Part shown: in pieces, positions 45,641-55,634 of the stretch
Layout: the number at the start of each line of letters is the position of its first letter
How positions within the stretch are numbered: position 1 is the stretch's first letter
Assembly (NCBI RefSeq): GCF_902706095.1
Contig: NZ_CACSJP010000001.1
Span: 1-64,000 of the forward strand
Length of the DNA stretch: 64,000 nt
Origin: Rhizobium sp. 18065
GTDB taxonomy: Bacteria; Pseudomonadota; Alphaproteobacteria; Rhizobiales; Rhizobiaceae
Direction of reading: 5' to 3'
Position numbers and translations under genes: made by a program
Notes under the pieces: generated by a model
Seen by the model: only the letters and a program-made list of their open reading frames with translations
Told to the model about the DNA's origin: nothing
Database searches by the model: none

Positions 45641-46509
45641 TGAACAAGACCTGGAACAACAAAGCCTGGTTCATGGTCATTCCGGTGCTGGTGCTGGTGG
45701 CCTTCTCCGCCGTCATCCCTCTGATGACCGTTGTCAACTATTCGGTGCAGGATACGTTCGGCAACAACGAGTTCTTCTGGGCCGGCACGGACTGGTTCAC
45801 CGAAATCCTGTCCTCGGACCGGTTCTGGAATGCGCTGGCACGCAACCTTATTTTCTCGATGATCATCCTGGCGATCGAGGTGCCGCTTGGTATCTTCATC
45901 GCGCTCAACATGCCGAAAAAGGGTCTCGGCGTCCCGGTCTGCCTCGTCCTGATGGCATTGCCGCTTCTCATTCCCTGGAATGTCGTCGGCACGATCTGGC
46001 TGGTCTTCGGCCGTGTCGATATCGGGCTCCTGGGCTATACGCTGAGTGCCTTGGGCATCGACTACAATTTCACCCAGAACCCGATCGATGCCTGGATCAC
46101 CGTCATCGTGATGGATGTCTGGCACTGGACAAGCCTTGTCGTGCTGCTCTGCTATGCCGGTCTGGTGTCGATCCCGGATGCCTATTATCAGGCCGCCAAG
46201 ATCGACGGCGCCTCGCGCTGGTCCGTCTTCCGCTTCATCCAGCTGCCGAAGATGAAACGTGTGCTGCTGATCGCCGTCCTGCTGCGCTTCATGGATTCAT
46301 TCATGATCTACACCGAACCCTTCGTCGTCACCGGCGGCGGCCCGGGCAATTCGACGACCTTCCTGTCGATCGATCTCGTCAAGATGGCCGTCGGCCAGTT
46401 CGACCTCGGCCCGGCGGCGGCCATGTCGATCATCTACTTCCTGATCATCCTGGCCCTGTCCTGGATCTTCTACACCGTCATGACCGTCAGCGACGCCAAG
46501 GGCGAATAA
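45640..46509 (+). CDS. glpP: Glycerol ABC transporter permease
   Basis: A 289-residue permease from the ATG at 45640 overlapping the glpT stop. Six membrane helices and an EAA-type loop (YYQAAKIDGASRWSVF) are visible. It pairs with GlpQ. The frame is open upstream inside glpT but no ribosome site supports a longer form. Confidence 0.94.
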   Translation: MNKTWNNKAWFMVIPVLVLVAFSAVIPLMTVVNYSVQDTFGNNEFFWAGTDWFTEILSSDRFWNALARNLIFSMIILAIEVPLGIFIALNMPKKGLGVPVCLVLMALPLLIPWNVVGTIWLVFGRVDIGLLGYTLSALGIDYNFTQNPIDAWITVIVMDVWHWTSLVVLLCYAGLVSIPDAYYQAAKIDGASRWSVFRFIQLPKMKRVLLIAVLLRFMDSFMIYTEPFVVTGGGPGNSTTFLSIDLVKMAVGQFDLGPAAAMSIIYFLIILALSWIFYTVMTVSDAKGE

Positions 46510-46522
46510 GGGAGGAGAACCG

Positions 46523-47341
<819 letters not shown>

Positions 47342-47351
47342 GGAGGCTACA

Positions 47352-47633
47352 ATGGATTTCACATGGATGGCCTGGACGTTGCCAACCGCGATCTTCTTCC
47401 TGGTGATCCTGGGGTTGATCGCCTCGATGGCGGTCTGGGAATATCTTGTCCCCGGCGGCAGCCCGCGCATCGGCATTCTGCATTTCGAGACGACCCGCGG
47501 CGACCGGCTTTTCGTGTCCTTGCTCGGCTCGGCATTCATTCATCTCGCATGGCTTGGTCTGATCGGACCGAGCCTGTGGTGGGCTCTCGCTCTGTCCGTG
47601 GTCTACGCCATCGGCGTGTTCCGCTACGTCTAG
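47352..47633 (+). CDS. glpU: DUF2160 small membrane protein of the glycerol importer
   Basis: A 93-residue membrane protein from the ATG at 47352 (AGGAGG 5 nt upstream). Three hydrophobic stretches are visible (about 8-28, 52-70, 72-90), the first followed by WEYLVPGGSPRIGIL. It matches DUF2160, encoded between glpQ and glpV in the rhizobial glpSTPQUV locus; its exact role is not known. Confidence 0.9.
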   Translation: MDFTWMAWTLPTAIFFLVILGLIASMAVWEYLVPGGSPRIGILHFETTRGDRLFVSLLGSAFIHLAWLGLIGPSLWWALALSVVYAIGVFRYV

Positions 47634-47717
47634 AGCAAGAAAAGGCGAATGGCGGCGGGAGGTCGCCATTCTATCGACTGTTTAGACACTGCAATCGCAA
47701 CCTTAGGGAGGATGACT

Positions 47718-49439
47718 ATGCGACGGCACCTTATGACGACGACGGCAGCTGTGCTGCTGGCAATGACCGGCTCGGCTTATGCCGGTATGGACGAGGCAAA
47801 ACAGTTCCTGGACAAGGAAGTCGGCGACATGTCGACGCTCGACCGCACCGCCCAGGAAGCAGAAATGCAGTGGTTCATCGATGCGGCGAAGCCTTTCGCC
47901 GGCATGGATATCAAGGTCGTTTCCGAAACCATCACCACGCATGAATACGAATCCAAGGTGCTGGCACCGGCGTTTACCGCGATCACCGGCATCAAGATCA
48001 CCCATGACCTGATCGGCGAAGGCGATGTCGTCGAAAAGCTGCAGACGCAGATGCAGTCGGGTGAAAACATCTATGACGCATATGTCAACGATAGCGACCT
48101 GATTGGCACGCATTGGCGCTATCAGCAGGCCCGCTCGCTGACCGACTGGATGGCCAATGCCGGCAAGGACGTGACCAATCCCGGTCTCGACCTAAACGAC
48201 TTCATCGGCCTGAAGTTCACCACTTCGCCAGACGGCAATCTCTACCAGTTGCCCGACCAGCAGTTCGCGAACCTCTACTGGTTCCGCTATGACTGGTTCA
48301 ACGACGACAAGAACAAGGCCGACTTCAAGGCGAAGTATGGCTACGACCTCGGCGTTCCGGTCAACTGGTCGGCCTACGAGGATATTGCCGAGTTCTTCAC
48401 CGGTCGTGAAGTCGACGGCAAGAAGGTCTATGGTCACATGGACTACGGCAAGAAGGATCCGTCACTTGGTTGGCGCTTCACCGACGCCTGGCTCTCCATG
48501 GCCGGCAATGGCGACAAGGGCCTGCCGAACGGCCTTCCGGTCGACGAATGGGGCATCAAGGTCGACGAGAATTCCCGTCCGGTCGGCTCCTGTGTTGCCC
48601 GCGGCGGCGATACCAACGGCCCGGCATCCGTCTATGCCATCCAGAAATACCTGGATTGGCTGAAGGCCTATGCGCCTGCATCCGCTGCCGGCATGACCTT
48701 CTCGGAATCCGGCCCGGTTCCGGCCCAGGGCGAGATCGCCCAGCAGATGTTCATGTACACCGCCTTCACTGCCGACATGGTCAAGGACGGCCTGCCGGTG
48801 GTCAATGCGGACGGCACGCCAAAGTGGCGTTTTGCCCCAAGCCCACATGGTGTCTACTGGAAGGACGGCATGAAACTCGGCTATCAGGACGTGGGTTCTT
48901 GGACGCTGATGAAGTCCACGCCGGACGACCGAGCCAAGGCAGCCTGGCTCTACGCCCAGTTCGTCACCTCCAAGACGGTTGACGTCAAGAAGAGCCATGT
49001 CGGCCTCACGCTGACCCGTGAATCGACAATCCAGCACCAGAGCTTCACCGACCGCGCGCCGAAACTTGGTGGTCTGATCGAGTTCTACCGTTCGCCGGCC
49101 CGTGTCCAGTGGTCGCCGACCGGCACCAACGTTCCGGACTACCCGAAGCTGGCGCAGCTGTGGTGGCAGGCAATCGGTGACGCATCCTCGGGTGCGAAGT
49201 CGGCACAGGAAGCCATGGACTCCTTGTGCGCCGAGCAGGAAAAGGTCATGCAGCGCCTGGAACGCGCAGGTGTTCAGGGCGACATCGGTCCGAAACTTGC
49301 CGAGGAAAAGACCCTCGAAGAGTGGAATGCCGACGCTGTGGCCAAGGGCAACCTTGCACCGCAGCTGAAGGTCGAGAACGAAAAGGAAAAGCCGGTCACC
49401 GTCAACTATGACGAACTGGTCAAGAGCTGGCAGAAGTAA
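47718..49439 (+). CDS. glpV: Periplasmic glycerol-binding protein
   Basis: A 573-residue solute-binding protein. ATGs occur at 47712 and 47718; the second has the better distance from GGGAGGA. The signal peptide ends near GSAYA-GMD (about 21). The large mature domain (WRYQQARSLTDWM, YWFRYDWFNDD, SHVGLTLTRES) is longer than most sugar-binding proteins, as expected for GlpV. It feeds glycerol to GlpPQ with GlpS and GlpT. Confidence 0.94.
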   Translation: MRRHLMTTTAAVLLAMTGSAYAGMDEAKQFLDKEVGDMSTLDRTAQEAEMQWFIDAAKPFAGMDIKVVSETITTHEYESKVLAPAFTAITGIKITHDLIGEGDVVEKLQTQMQSGENIYDAYVNDSDLIGTHWRYQQARSLTDWMANAGKDVTNPGLDLNDFIGLKFTTSPDGNLYQLPDQQFANLYWFRYDWFNDDKNKADFKAKYGYDLGVPVNWSAYEDIAEFFTGREVDGKKVYGHMDYGKKDPSLGWRFTDAWLSMAGNGDKGLPNGLPVDEWGIKVDENSRPVGSCVARGGDTNGPASVYAIQKYLDWLKAYAPASAAGMTFSESGPVPAQGEIAQQMFMYTAFTADMVKDGLPVVNADGTPKWRFAPSPHGVYWKDGMKLGYQDVGSWTLMKSTPDDRAKAAWLYAQFVTSKTVDVKKSHVGLTLTRESTIQHQSFTDRAPKLGGLIEFYRSPARVQWSPTGTNVPDYPKLAQLWWQAIGDASSGAKSAQEAMDSLCAEQEKVMQRLERAGVQGDIGPKLAEEKTLEEWNADAVAKGNLAPQLKVENEKEKPVTVNYDELVKSWQK

Positions 49440-49466
49440 GCCGGCAAATATGCCGAATTGACAATT

Positions 49467-49491
49467 GCCGGGGCGCTCCTTACGCCCCGGC
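49467..49491 (+). terminator. Strong hairpin between glpV and glpK
   Basis: GCCGGGGCG (49467-49475) and CGCCCCGGC (49483-49491) form a perfect 9-bp stem with a 7-nt loop, followed by TTCTTCT rather than a clean T run. It probably stabilises or partly ends the transport mRNA before glpK. Confidence 0.5.
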
Positions 49492-49518
49492 TTCTTCTAT
49501 GAGGGAGCTTGAGACCTG

Positions 49519-51012
49519 ATGAGCGGTTACATTCTGGCGATCGACCAGGGAACAACGTCGACGCGTTCGATGATCTTCGATCAAGACATGCAGATTGTCG
49601 GTGTCGCACAGCAGGAGTTCACTCAGCATTTCCCTGATTCCGGCTGGGTCGAACATGATGCCGAAGAAATCTGGCAGAGCGTCCTGAAGACCATCGACAG
49701 GGCAGTCGCCGCAGCAGACATCAAGATCGGCGACGTGACCGCGATCGGAATCACCAATCAGCGCGAGACCGTCGTTGTCTGGGACCGCGAAACCGGCAAG
49801 CCCGTCCATCACGCAATCGTCTGGCAGGACCGCCGTACGGCGCGTTTTTGCGATGAACTGAAGGCGAGGGGCCTGGAACCGCTTTTCACGGAGAAGACCG
49901 GCCTGCTGCTCGATCCCTATTTTTCCGGCACCAAGCTTTCCTGGCTGCTCAAGAATGTCGACGGTCTCAAGGCGCGTGCAGATAAAGGCGAAATCTGCTT
50001 TGGAACGGTCGATAGCTGGCTAATCTACAAGTTGACCGGCGGCAAGGTCCACGCGACGGATGCCACGAATGCCTCGCGCACTCTGATCTACGACATCAGC
50101 GAAAACCGGTTCGACGACGAACTGCTGAAGATCCTCGAGATCCCGCATGCAATGCTTCCGGAGGTCAAGGACTGCGCCGACGACTTCGGCATCACCGAAA
50201 CCTCCGTTCTCGGCGCGGCCATCCCGATTCTCGGCGTCGCCGGTGACCAGCAGGCGGCCGTGATCGGCAATGCCTGCTTTGAACCGGGCATGATGAAATC
50301 GACCTATGGCACGGGTTGTTTTGCGCTGCTGAACACCGGCTCGGATCGCGTCACCTCGTCGAACCGGCTGCTGACCACGATCGCCTACCGCATGAACGGA
50401 AAGACCACCTATGCCCTTGAGGGTTCGATCTTCATCGCCGGTGCCGCCGTGCAATGGCTTCGCGATGAGATGGGCTTCGTCAAGGTCGCGTCCGACACGG
50501 ACGCGCTGGCCATGCGGGCAGACCCAAACCAGCGTGTCTATCTCGTACCGGCCTTTACCGGCCTTGGTGCGCCACATTGGGATGCCGATGCGCGCGGTGC
50601 GATCTTCGGTCTGACCCGCAGTTCCGGACCTGCCGAATTTGCCCGCGCCGTGCTGGAAAGCGTGGCCTATCAGACCAATGATCTGCTCGAAGCGATGAAG
50701 AAGGACTGGTCCGGCGCCAGCGATCAGACTGTTTTGCGCGTCGACGGTGGCATGGTCGCCTCGGATTGGACAATGCAGCGTCTCGCCGACATTCTTGACG
50801 CGCCCGTCGACCGTCCGATGATCCTGGAGACCACTGTGCTGGGCGCGGCCTGGCTTGCCGGCTCGCGTGCCGGTCTCTGGCCGGATCAGGCTGGTTTTGC
50901 CGCAACCTGGAAACGCAACCGCCGCTTCGAACCTGAGATGCAATCCTCCGAAAGACAGCAAGCGATCGCCGGCTGGCAGGATTGCGTCAGCCGCTGCCTG
51001 ACCAAGAGGTAG
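49519..51012 (+). CDS. glpK: Glycerol kinase
   Basis: A 497-residue FGGY kinase. The N-terminal [13 protein letters not shown] phosphate site, [10 protein letters not shown], the [13 protein letters not shown] block, [13 protein letters not shown] and [11 protein letters not shown] are diagnostic. It phosphorylates glycerol with ATP to glycerol 3-phosphate, the substrate of GlpD and inducer of GlpR. It is the last gene of the glp cluster and converges on the ligase gene 7 bp away. Confidence 0.97.
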   Translation: MSGYILAIDQGTTSTRSMIFDQDMQIVGVAQQEFTQHFPDSGWVEHDAEEIWQSVLKTIDRAVAAADIKIGDVTAIGITNQRETVVVWDRETGKPVHHAIVWQDRRTARFCDELKARGLEPLFTEKTGLLLDPYFSGTKLSWLLKNVDGLKARADKGEICFGTVDSWLIYKLTGGKVHATDATNASRTLIYDISENRFDDELLKILEIPHAMLPEVKDCADDFGITETSVLGAAIPILGVAGDQQAAVIGNACFEPGMMKSTYGTGCFALLNTGSDRVTSSNRLLTTIAYRMNGKTTYALEGSIFIAGAAVQWLRDEMGFVKVASDTDALAMRADPNQRVYLVPAFTGLGAPHWDADARGAIFGLTRSSGPAEFARAVLESVAYQTNDLLEAMKKDWSGASDQTVLRVDGGMVASDWTMQRLADILDAPVDRPMILETTVLGAAWLAGSRAGLWPDQAGFAATWKRNRRFEPEMQSSERQQAIAGWQDCVSRCLTKR

Positions 51013-51019
51013 GTCGGGC

Positions 51020-52636
51020 TCAGCCGATCATGGCGACCAGCGTCTCCAGTCGGTCGGCATCCTTCGGCAACTTGTCCTGCCGGAGGCGTGCAATACGCGG
51101 AAAGCGCATGGCGACGCCCGACTTGTGCCGATTGGAGCGGGCAATGCCTTCAAAAGCCACTTCGACGACAAAACCATGTTCCGCTTCAGCCCTGAGCGCC
51201 CGCACCGGGCCGAAGCGATCGACGGTGTTGTTGCGCACAAATCGATCCAGTACTTCGAGTTCCTGGTCGGTGAAGCCGAAATAGGCCTTGCCGACCGGTA
51301 CCAGAACATCGCCTTCGCCGGGAACGGCAGTCCAGACGCCGAAGGTAAAGTCCGAATAGTAGCTTGATCGCTTGCCATGCCCGCGCTGCGCATACATCAG
51401 CACCGCATCGGCGTTCATCGGGTCGCGCTTCCACTTGAACCATGGTCCCTTTGCCCGACCGGCCTGATAGACGCTGTCGTAGCGCTTCAGCATCACGCCT
51501 TCGATCACCGGATCAGGCGGTGAAGACCGCAAGCGCTCCAGTTCCTCCCAGCTTGAGAACGGAACCAGAGGCGACAGGTCGAAGCGGGTTGCCTCCTGCG
51601 CCTCGACAAGCTTGCCCAGCCTCTCGCGCCTTGCAGGAAAGACCTCGCCGCGAACGTCGTCTTTACCTTCGAAAAGAATGTCGTAGGCGCGGATGAAGAC
51701 CGGATAGTCCTCCATCATTTTTGTGGTGACCGTCTTGCGGTTCAACCGCTGCTGCAGATCCGAAAAAGTCCGCACCGGCGCATTGCTGCGCGAGGTGCCG
51801 CCGACCAGCAGTTCACCGTCGATCACCCCATCGAAACGCGCTGCCTCGACAATATCGGGGAACGCACCGGAGATATCGTCGCCGGATCGCGAATAGAGCC
51901 GGTTTCGCCCTTCGGAACAGGAGAGTTGAACCCGGATGCCATCCCATTTCCACTCGGCGGCGAAATCCGATGGATCAAGCAATTCCAAATCGCGATCCTC
52001 GATCGGCGTCGACAGCATCACCGAATGGAAGATCGCCGGCGTTGCCAGGATCGGCTTGGCGCTGCGATTTTCCAGCCAGGCAAACAGTGGCAGATACGGC
52101 GCGGTCAATCCGTGCCACAGGCTCTCGATGTCGCCGACATCCTTTTCGCCGAAATTCGCCAGTGCCTGCTTGGCCAGGCGCGCCGACACACCAATGCGCA
52201 AACCGCCCGTGACGAGCTTGATCAGCGCGAAGCGTTCGGACGGCCCCAGCGTGTCGAGCAGCGACCGCATCACGCCGCGCGTCTCGTTCCGTCCAAGCCG
52301 CTGCAGTCTTTCGATGATGCTCGACAGCTGCAATTCGGCGCCTTCGGCCGGTTGCGCCTCGCCCGGTGGCTCCCAGACCAGCGAGATTGTTTCGGCAAGG
52401 TCGCCGACATAATCATAGGAGTAGCGGAACAGCACCTGATCCATGCGTTCCAGCACCAATTCCTTGAGCAGGGCCGGTTTGACGTTGCCAATCTCGAGAT
52501 TGTCGGTCAGTGCTGCCAGGGCATATCCCCGGTCCGGATCGGGTGTCGCGCTGAAATAGTCTTGCAGCAGCTTCAGTTTGCCATTGCGGCTCGGTGTCAG
52601 GACCAAGCGATCAAGAAGAGCTGCGAATGCCTTCAT
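51020..52636 (-). CDS. ATP-dependent DNA ligase (exonuclease-linked)
   Basis: A 538-residue ligase. An N-terminal DNA-binding region is followed by the adenylation domain with the nucleotide-accepting lysine in EWKWDGIRVQ (about residue 230), DGELLVG, and the motif VEGVMLKRYDS-type VIEGVMLKR, then the OB fold. It joins nicks with ATP, in contrast to the housekeeping NAD ligase. It starts 3 bp after the metallo-beta-lactamase exonuclease gene, the usual pairing of this ligase type, implying a repair role. Confidence 0.93.
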   Translation of the reverse strand: MKAFAALLDRLVLTPSRNGKLKLLQDYFSATPDPDRGYALAALTDNLEIGNVKPALLKELVLERMDQVLFRYSYDYVGDLAETISLVWEPPGEAQPAEGAELQLSSIIERLQRLGRNETRGVMRSLLDTLGPSERFALIKLVTGGLRIGVSARLAKQALANFGEKDVGDIESLWHGLTAPYLPLFAWLENRSAKPILATPAIFHSVMLSTPIEDRDLELLDPSDFAAEWKWDGIRVQLSCSEGRNRLYSRSGDDISGAFPDIVEAARFDGVIDGELLVGGTSRSNAPVRTFSDLQQRLNRKTVTTKMMEDYPVFIRAYDILFEGKDDVRGEVFPARRERLGKLVEAQEATRFDLSPLVPFSSWEELERLRSSPPDPVIEGVMLKRYDSVYQAGRAKGPWFKWKRDPMNADAVLMYAQRGHGKRSSYYSDFTFGVWTAVPGEGDVLVPVGKAYFGFTDQELEVLDRFVRNNTVDRFGPVRALRAEAEHGFVVEVAFEGIARSNRHKSGVAMRFPRIARLRQDKLPKDADRLETLVAMIG

Positions 52637-52639
52637 CGC

Positions 52640-53653
52640 TCAGTCCCATTCGTCTTCGTAGCCGACAAGATGCAGCGGGCGTGCCTTGATCCCGGCAAGC
52701 TCGCACCAGCGGACAAGCGCCTCTTCGCGGCCATGCGTGACCCAGACCTGCTGCGGCGCGATGTCGGTAATCGTTGATATCAATTCGGGCCAGTCACAAT
52801 GGTCGGAGATGACCAGCGGCAGTTCGACGCCGCGCTGCTTTGCCCGCTGCCGCACCATCATCCAGCCGGACGCGAAAATCGACAGTGGATCTTCAAAACG
52901 CCGCGCCCAGCGATCATTGAAGGCCGATGGCGGGCCAACGACGACTGCCCCTTTGAACGCACCGGATTTTGTCTGCTCGGTGGTGGCCGGCCGAAGGTCA
53001 CCCAGCTCGATCCCTTGACTGCGATAGTAGTCGCAAAGTTTGGTGAGCGCCCCGTGGATGTAGATAGGTTTCTCGTAGCCCGAACGGCGAATGAGTGAAA
53101 TCACCCGCTGCGCCTTGCCCAGCGCATAGGCCCCGACCAGATGGCTGCGTTCGGGAAACTGGTCGAGCGACGTGATCAGCTTGAGGATTTCGATCCTCGG
53201 GTCGGGATGGTGGAAGACCGGCAATCCAAAAGTCGCTTCGGTTATGAAGACATCGCAAGGCACCGGCACGAAAGCCGCGCATGTCGGGTCGGGACTGCGC
53301 TTGTAGTCGCCGGAAACGACAATCCTCGTGCCTTTGTGCTCGATCTCGATCTGCGCCGAACCCAGCACATGCCCGGCCGGATGAAACCGCACGTCCACGC
53401 CATTGTGACTGATCGTCTCGCCGAACTCCGCCGCCTGGGCGCTGCCGCAGAAGTCGTCACCATAACGGATCGCCATGATCTCGAGTGTCTGCCGTGTCGC
53501 CAGGGCGCGGGCATGTCCGGAACGAGCATGATCGGAATGACCATGCGTCACCAGAGCATTCTCGACCGGTCGCACCGGATCGACATAAAAGTCGCCAGGC
53601 GGGCAATAGAGCCCGTTGGCGGTCGGATGCAGCAATTGCTCTGGCTTGATCAT
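52640..53653 (-). CDS. Ligase-associated metallo-beta-lactamase DNA exonuclease
   Basis: A 337-residue protein with the metal-binding motif HGHSDH (37-42) and further histidines in FHPAGHVLGSAQ and VSGDYK. It resembles the SNM1/Artemis-like and CPSF-type beta-CASP nucleases. It is the first gene of a two-gene operon with the ATP-dependent ligase, which supports end-processing before joining. Confidence 0.92.
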   Translation of the reverse strand: MIKPEQLLHPTANGLYCPPGDFYVDPVRPVENALVTHGHSDHARSGHARALATRQTLEIMAIRYGDDFCGSAQAAEFGETISHNGVDVRFHPAGHVLGSAQIEIEHKGTRIVVSGDYKRSPDPTCAAFVPVPCDVFITEATFGLPVFHHPDPRIEILKLITSLDQFPERSHLVGAYALGKAQRVISLIRRSGYEKPIYIHGALTKLCDYYRSQGIELGDLRPATTEQTKSGAFKGAVVVGPPSAFNDRWARRFEDPLSIFASGWMMVRQRAKQRGVELPLVISDHCDWPELISTITDIAPQQVWVTHGREEALVRWCELAGIKARPLHLVGYEDEWD

Positions 53654-53693
53654 CTCAACAAGATAGGGCGCCCATCAACGCCCTGCCAGACGG

Positions 53694-54095
53694 TCAAGCG
53701 GCGAAACGCGAGACGGCCATATAGCCTGCCGCAGCCGCCGTCGCCGTGAGAAACGCACCCCAGGCCATGTCGACAACACTGACCGAAACAGACCAGCCTT
53801 TCAACGTCGACAGGTTGGTCATGTCATAGGTACCATAGGCCAAGAGCCCGAGCAGGGCGCCGTTGATGAGTGCGGTGGTGAGACTGCTGGCATTGACGGC
53901 GGGCAAAACGGCGAAATAGACGATACCGGCGATGTAGAGGAGATAGAAGACACCCGCTGCGCCAAGGTTGGGGCTCGCCAGCATCAGGTCGCCGATATTG
54001 CGCCGGTAAAACCCGATGGCAATGCGCGTCAGCCACAGGAAGTCGAGCCCGAAGAACACGACTGCTGTCGAAAGATAGGCGACCACATAGGTCAT
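53694..54095 (-). CDS. DUF2177 membrane protein of the rpoE-chrR operon
   Basis: A 133-residue protein from the ATG at 54095 with four predicted membrane helices (VVAYLSTAVVFFGLDFLWL, FYLLYIAGIVYFAVL, LLGLLAYGTYDMTNL, VDMAWGAFLTATAAAAGY). It matches DUF2177. It follows chrR by 42 bp on the same strand, so it is probably co-regulated by the sigma factor. Its role is unknown; membrane lipid or oxidant protection fits the neighbours. Confidence 0.85.
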   Translation of the reverse strand: MTYVVAYLSTAVVFFGLDFLWLTRIAIGFYRRNIGDLMLASPNLGAAGVFYLLYIAGIVYFAVLPAVNASSLTTALINGALLGLLAYGTYDMTNLSTLKGWSVSVSVVDMAWGAFLTATAAAAGYMAVSRFAA

Positions 54096-54137
54096 CGTGT
54101 CACTCCATTCTTCGGTCTGCCGCGACCGCACGTTTGG

Positions 54138-54827
54138 TCAGATGCCGAGGATAGGCTGCAAGATCCGCAGAAGCCGACTTTGGAATTTCAGCGGCGCATC
54201 GGTTACCGCCAGGCAGATGCAGTCCTCTTCCGGGGTCGCGACGGGCTGGTGTGTGAGGCTCTCATCGGCTTCCTCAAGATCACCCCGCTTGAACACGCTG
54301 GCACCATCGGTGAAGGCACCCTTCAGCACCAGCGTCAGCTCACGTCCGCCATGCGAATGTTCAGGAACAGGCTTCCCGGCGGGGATCTTCAGCAGCCTTA
54401 CCTGGGTTCGTCCGTCCGCCGTCTTGATCGGAATATGATAGGCACCGCGTCCGAGCGCTTTCCATTTCAGGTGACCGACATCAGCGCCGAGATAGGATCG
54501 AAGTGGTTCCGGCAGAACCGGAGGGTCCGCTTGAGTAGGCACGGCCTTGACCTCTGGCTTTTTCAATGGTTCAGACGCTGAAATTTTCGCCTTCATATCC
54601 TCCCAGCTGTTCGCCTGCGTTTCGGCCGGCGTCTCGGCTGTCGTTTCCTGTATCGCCAGTTCCAGCATTTCGCCACCGGCATGCTCCATGAAGGAAAGCC
54701 GGTTGCGACAGCTCGGGCAGAGCGCCAGATGCGTGGCAACCGCCAGGCTCCAGCCCTCTGCCAGTTCTCCAGTGGCATAGGCGAGCAGCAGTTCATCGCT
54801 GATGTGGTGTTGAACCTGGAGCGTCAT
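54138..54827 (-). CDS. chrR: ChrR-type anti-sigma factor with cupin domain
   Basis: A 229-residue protein. The N-terminal zinc anti-sigma domain has H33 with CPSC (37-40) plus upstream histidines. A linker with acidic and proline-rich runs leads to a cupin domain (about 120-210) with EHSHGGRE and a later Glu, a second metal site. In Rhodobacter, ChrR releases its sigma factor in response to singlet oxygen, a step that needs the cupin domain. The start overlaps the sigma-factor stop (ATGA). Confidence 0.93.
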   Translation of the reverse strand: MTLQVQHHISDELLLAYATGELAEGWSLAVATHLALCPSCRNRLSFMEHAGGEMLELAIQETTAETPAETQANSWEDMKAKISASEPLKKPEVKAVPTQADPPVLPEPLRSYLGADVGHLKWKALGRGAYHIPIKTADGRTQVRLLKIPAGKPVPEHSHGGRELTLVLKGAFTDGASVFKRGDLEEADESLTHQPVATPEEDCICLAVTDAPLKFQSRLLRILQPILGI

Positions 54828-55393
54828 GCGCGTTGCTCCAGGGCTGCCCGCAATTTTGCAAAAGCGAGGCGGATACGGGACTTGACGGTGCCCATTGGCA
54901 GGCCGAGTTCGGCGGCAATGGCGCTGTGCGAGGCTTCTTTGTAAAATGACATCTTCAGGAGTTCGAGCTGCTCGGGTGGGAGGGTTTCCATGGCACGTCG
55001 GAGGCGATCGGCCTCCTGCCGTCCTTCGTATTCGACGTCGGCAGGTGGTACGTCGTCGGGTACGAAGGCCGGGTCGGTAGGATCGAATGTCGGCCGCCGT
55101 TCCTTGCGGAACGCGTCGATGCGTTGATTGCGGGCGATCGTGAAGATCCAGCTGGAGACATTGCCCCTCAACGGATCAAATTGTTCGGCCTTGTTCCAGA
55201 CGGCCAGCATCGTCTCTTGCATCAATTCCTCGGCCGCCTGCCCATCACGGGCTAGCTTGGCCATGTAGGCACGAATTTTCGGACTGTAGTGCCTGAAGAT
55301 CTCCTCGAACGCTTCGATATCCCTGTCCCGGCCGACAGCGGCGAGAAGCTTCGAAAAATTGCGCTGCGCAAGATCGTCTGCAGAATCGGACAT
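54824..55393 (-). CDS. rpoE: ECF sigma factor, RpoE/ChrR group
   Basis: A 189-residue sigma factor from the ATG at 55393 (MSDSADDLAQ). Region 2 includes IEAFEEIFRHYSPKIRAY and WIFTIARNQRIDAFR, region 4 LPPEQLELLKMSFYKEAS and GLPMGTVKSRIRLAFAKL. A longer open frame reaches 55540 but overlaps the promoter at 55511-55539, so the short form is preferred; the leader would be about 110 nt. It directs the singlet-oxygen or photo-oxidative response, held in check by ChrR, and probably drives its own operon and the divergent one. Confidence 0.93.
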   Translation of the reverse strand: MSDSADDLAQRNFSKLLAAVGRDRDIEAFEEIFRHYSPKIRAYMAKLARDGQAAEELMQETMLAVWNKAEQFDPLRGNVSSWIFTIARNQRIDAFRKERRPTFDPTDPAFVPDDVPPADVEYEGRQEADRLRRAMETLPPEQLELLKMSFYKEASHSAIAAELGLPMGTVKSRIRLAFAKLRAALEQRA

Positions 55394-55510
55394 AGAAACG
55401 CTTGTCTTCCCCTTGTGAGGCTGTGCCACGGCAGTCTGCCGCGCCAATAGCCTGGGGCCATTCTGGCATGCATCTGCCGATATGGGAATCGTGTTGACCA
55501 TCATGGCAGC

Positions 55511-55539
55511 CATTACGGCGAGCCTGCTTTGCCGGATCA
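55511..55539 (-). promoter_or_regulatory. RpoE-type promoter of rpoE-chrR
   Basis: On the minus strand TGATCC (55539-55534), 18-bp spacer, TAATG (55515-55511). This fits the -35 TGATCC and TAA-type -10 published for Rhodobacter RpoE with its usual 18-bp spacing, so the operon is probably autoregulated. Confidence 0.72.
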
Positions 55540-55565
55540 CTGTCGAGATTTTATTCCCCTGCGAT

Positions 55566-55594
55566 CAATCCGTTCCCGACACGCAACCGTAGTG
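55566..55594 (+). promoter_or_regulatory. RpoE-type promoter of the divergent oxidoreductase/DUF1365/CFA operon
   Basis: CAATCC (55566-55571), 18-bp spacer, TAGTG (55590-55594) on the plus strand. It is a weaker copy of the pattern at 55511-55539, 26 bp away in the opposite direction, and lies about 40 nt before the start at 55635. Confidence 0.55.
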
Positions 55595-55634
55595 AGGGCA
55601 CATAAAGTTGTGGCGTTGAATTAAAGGGCGGATA

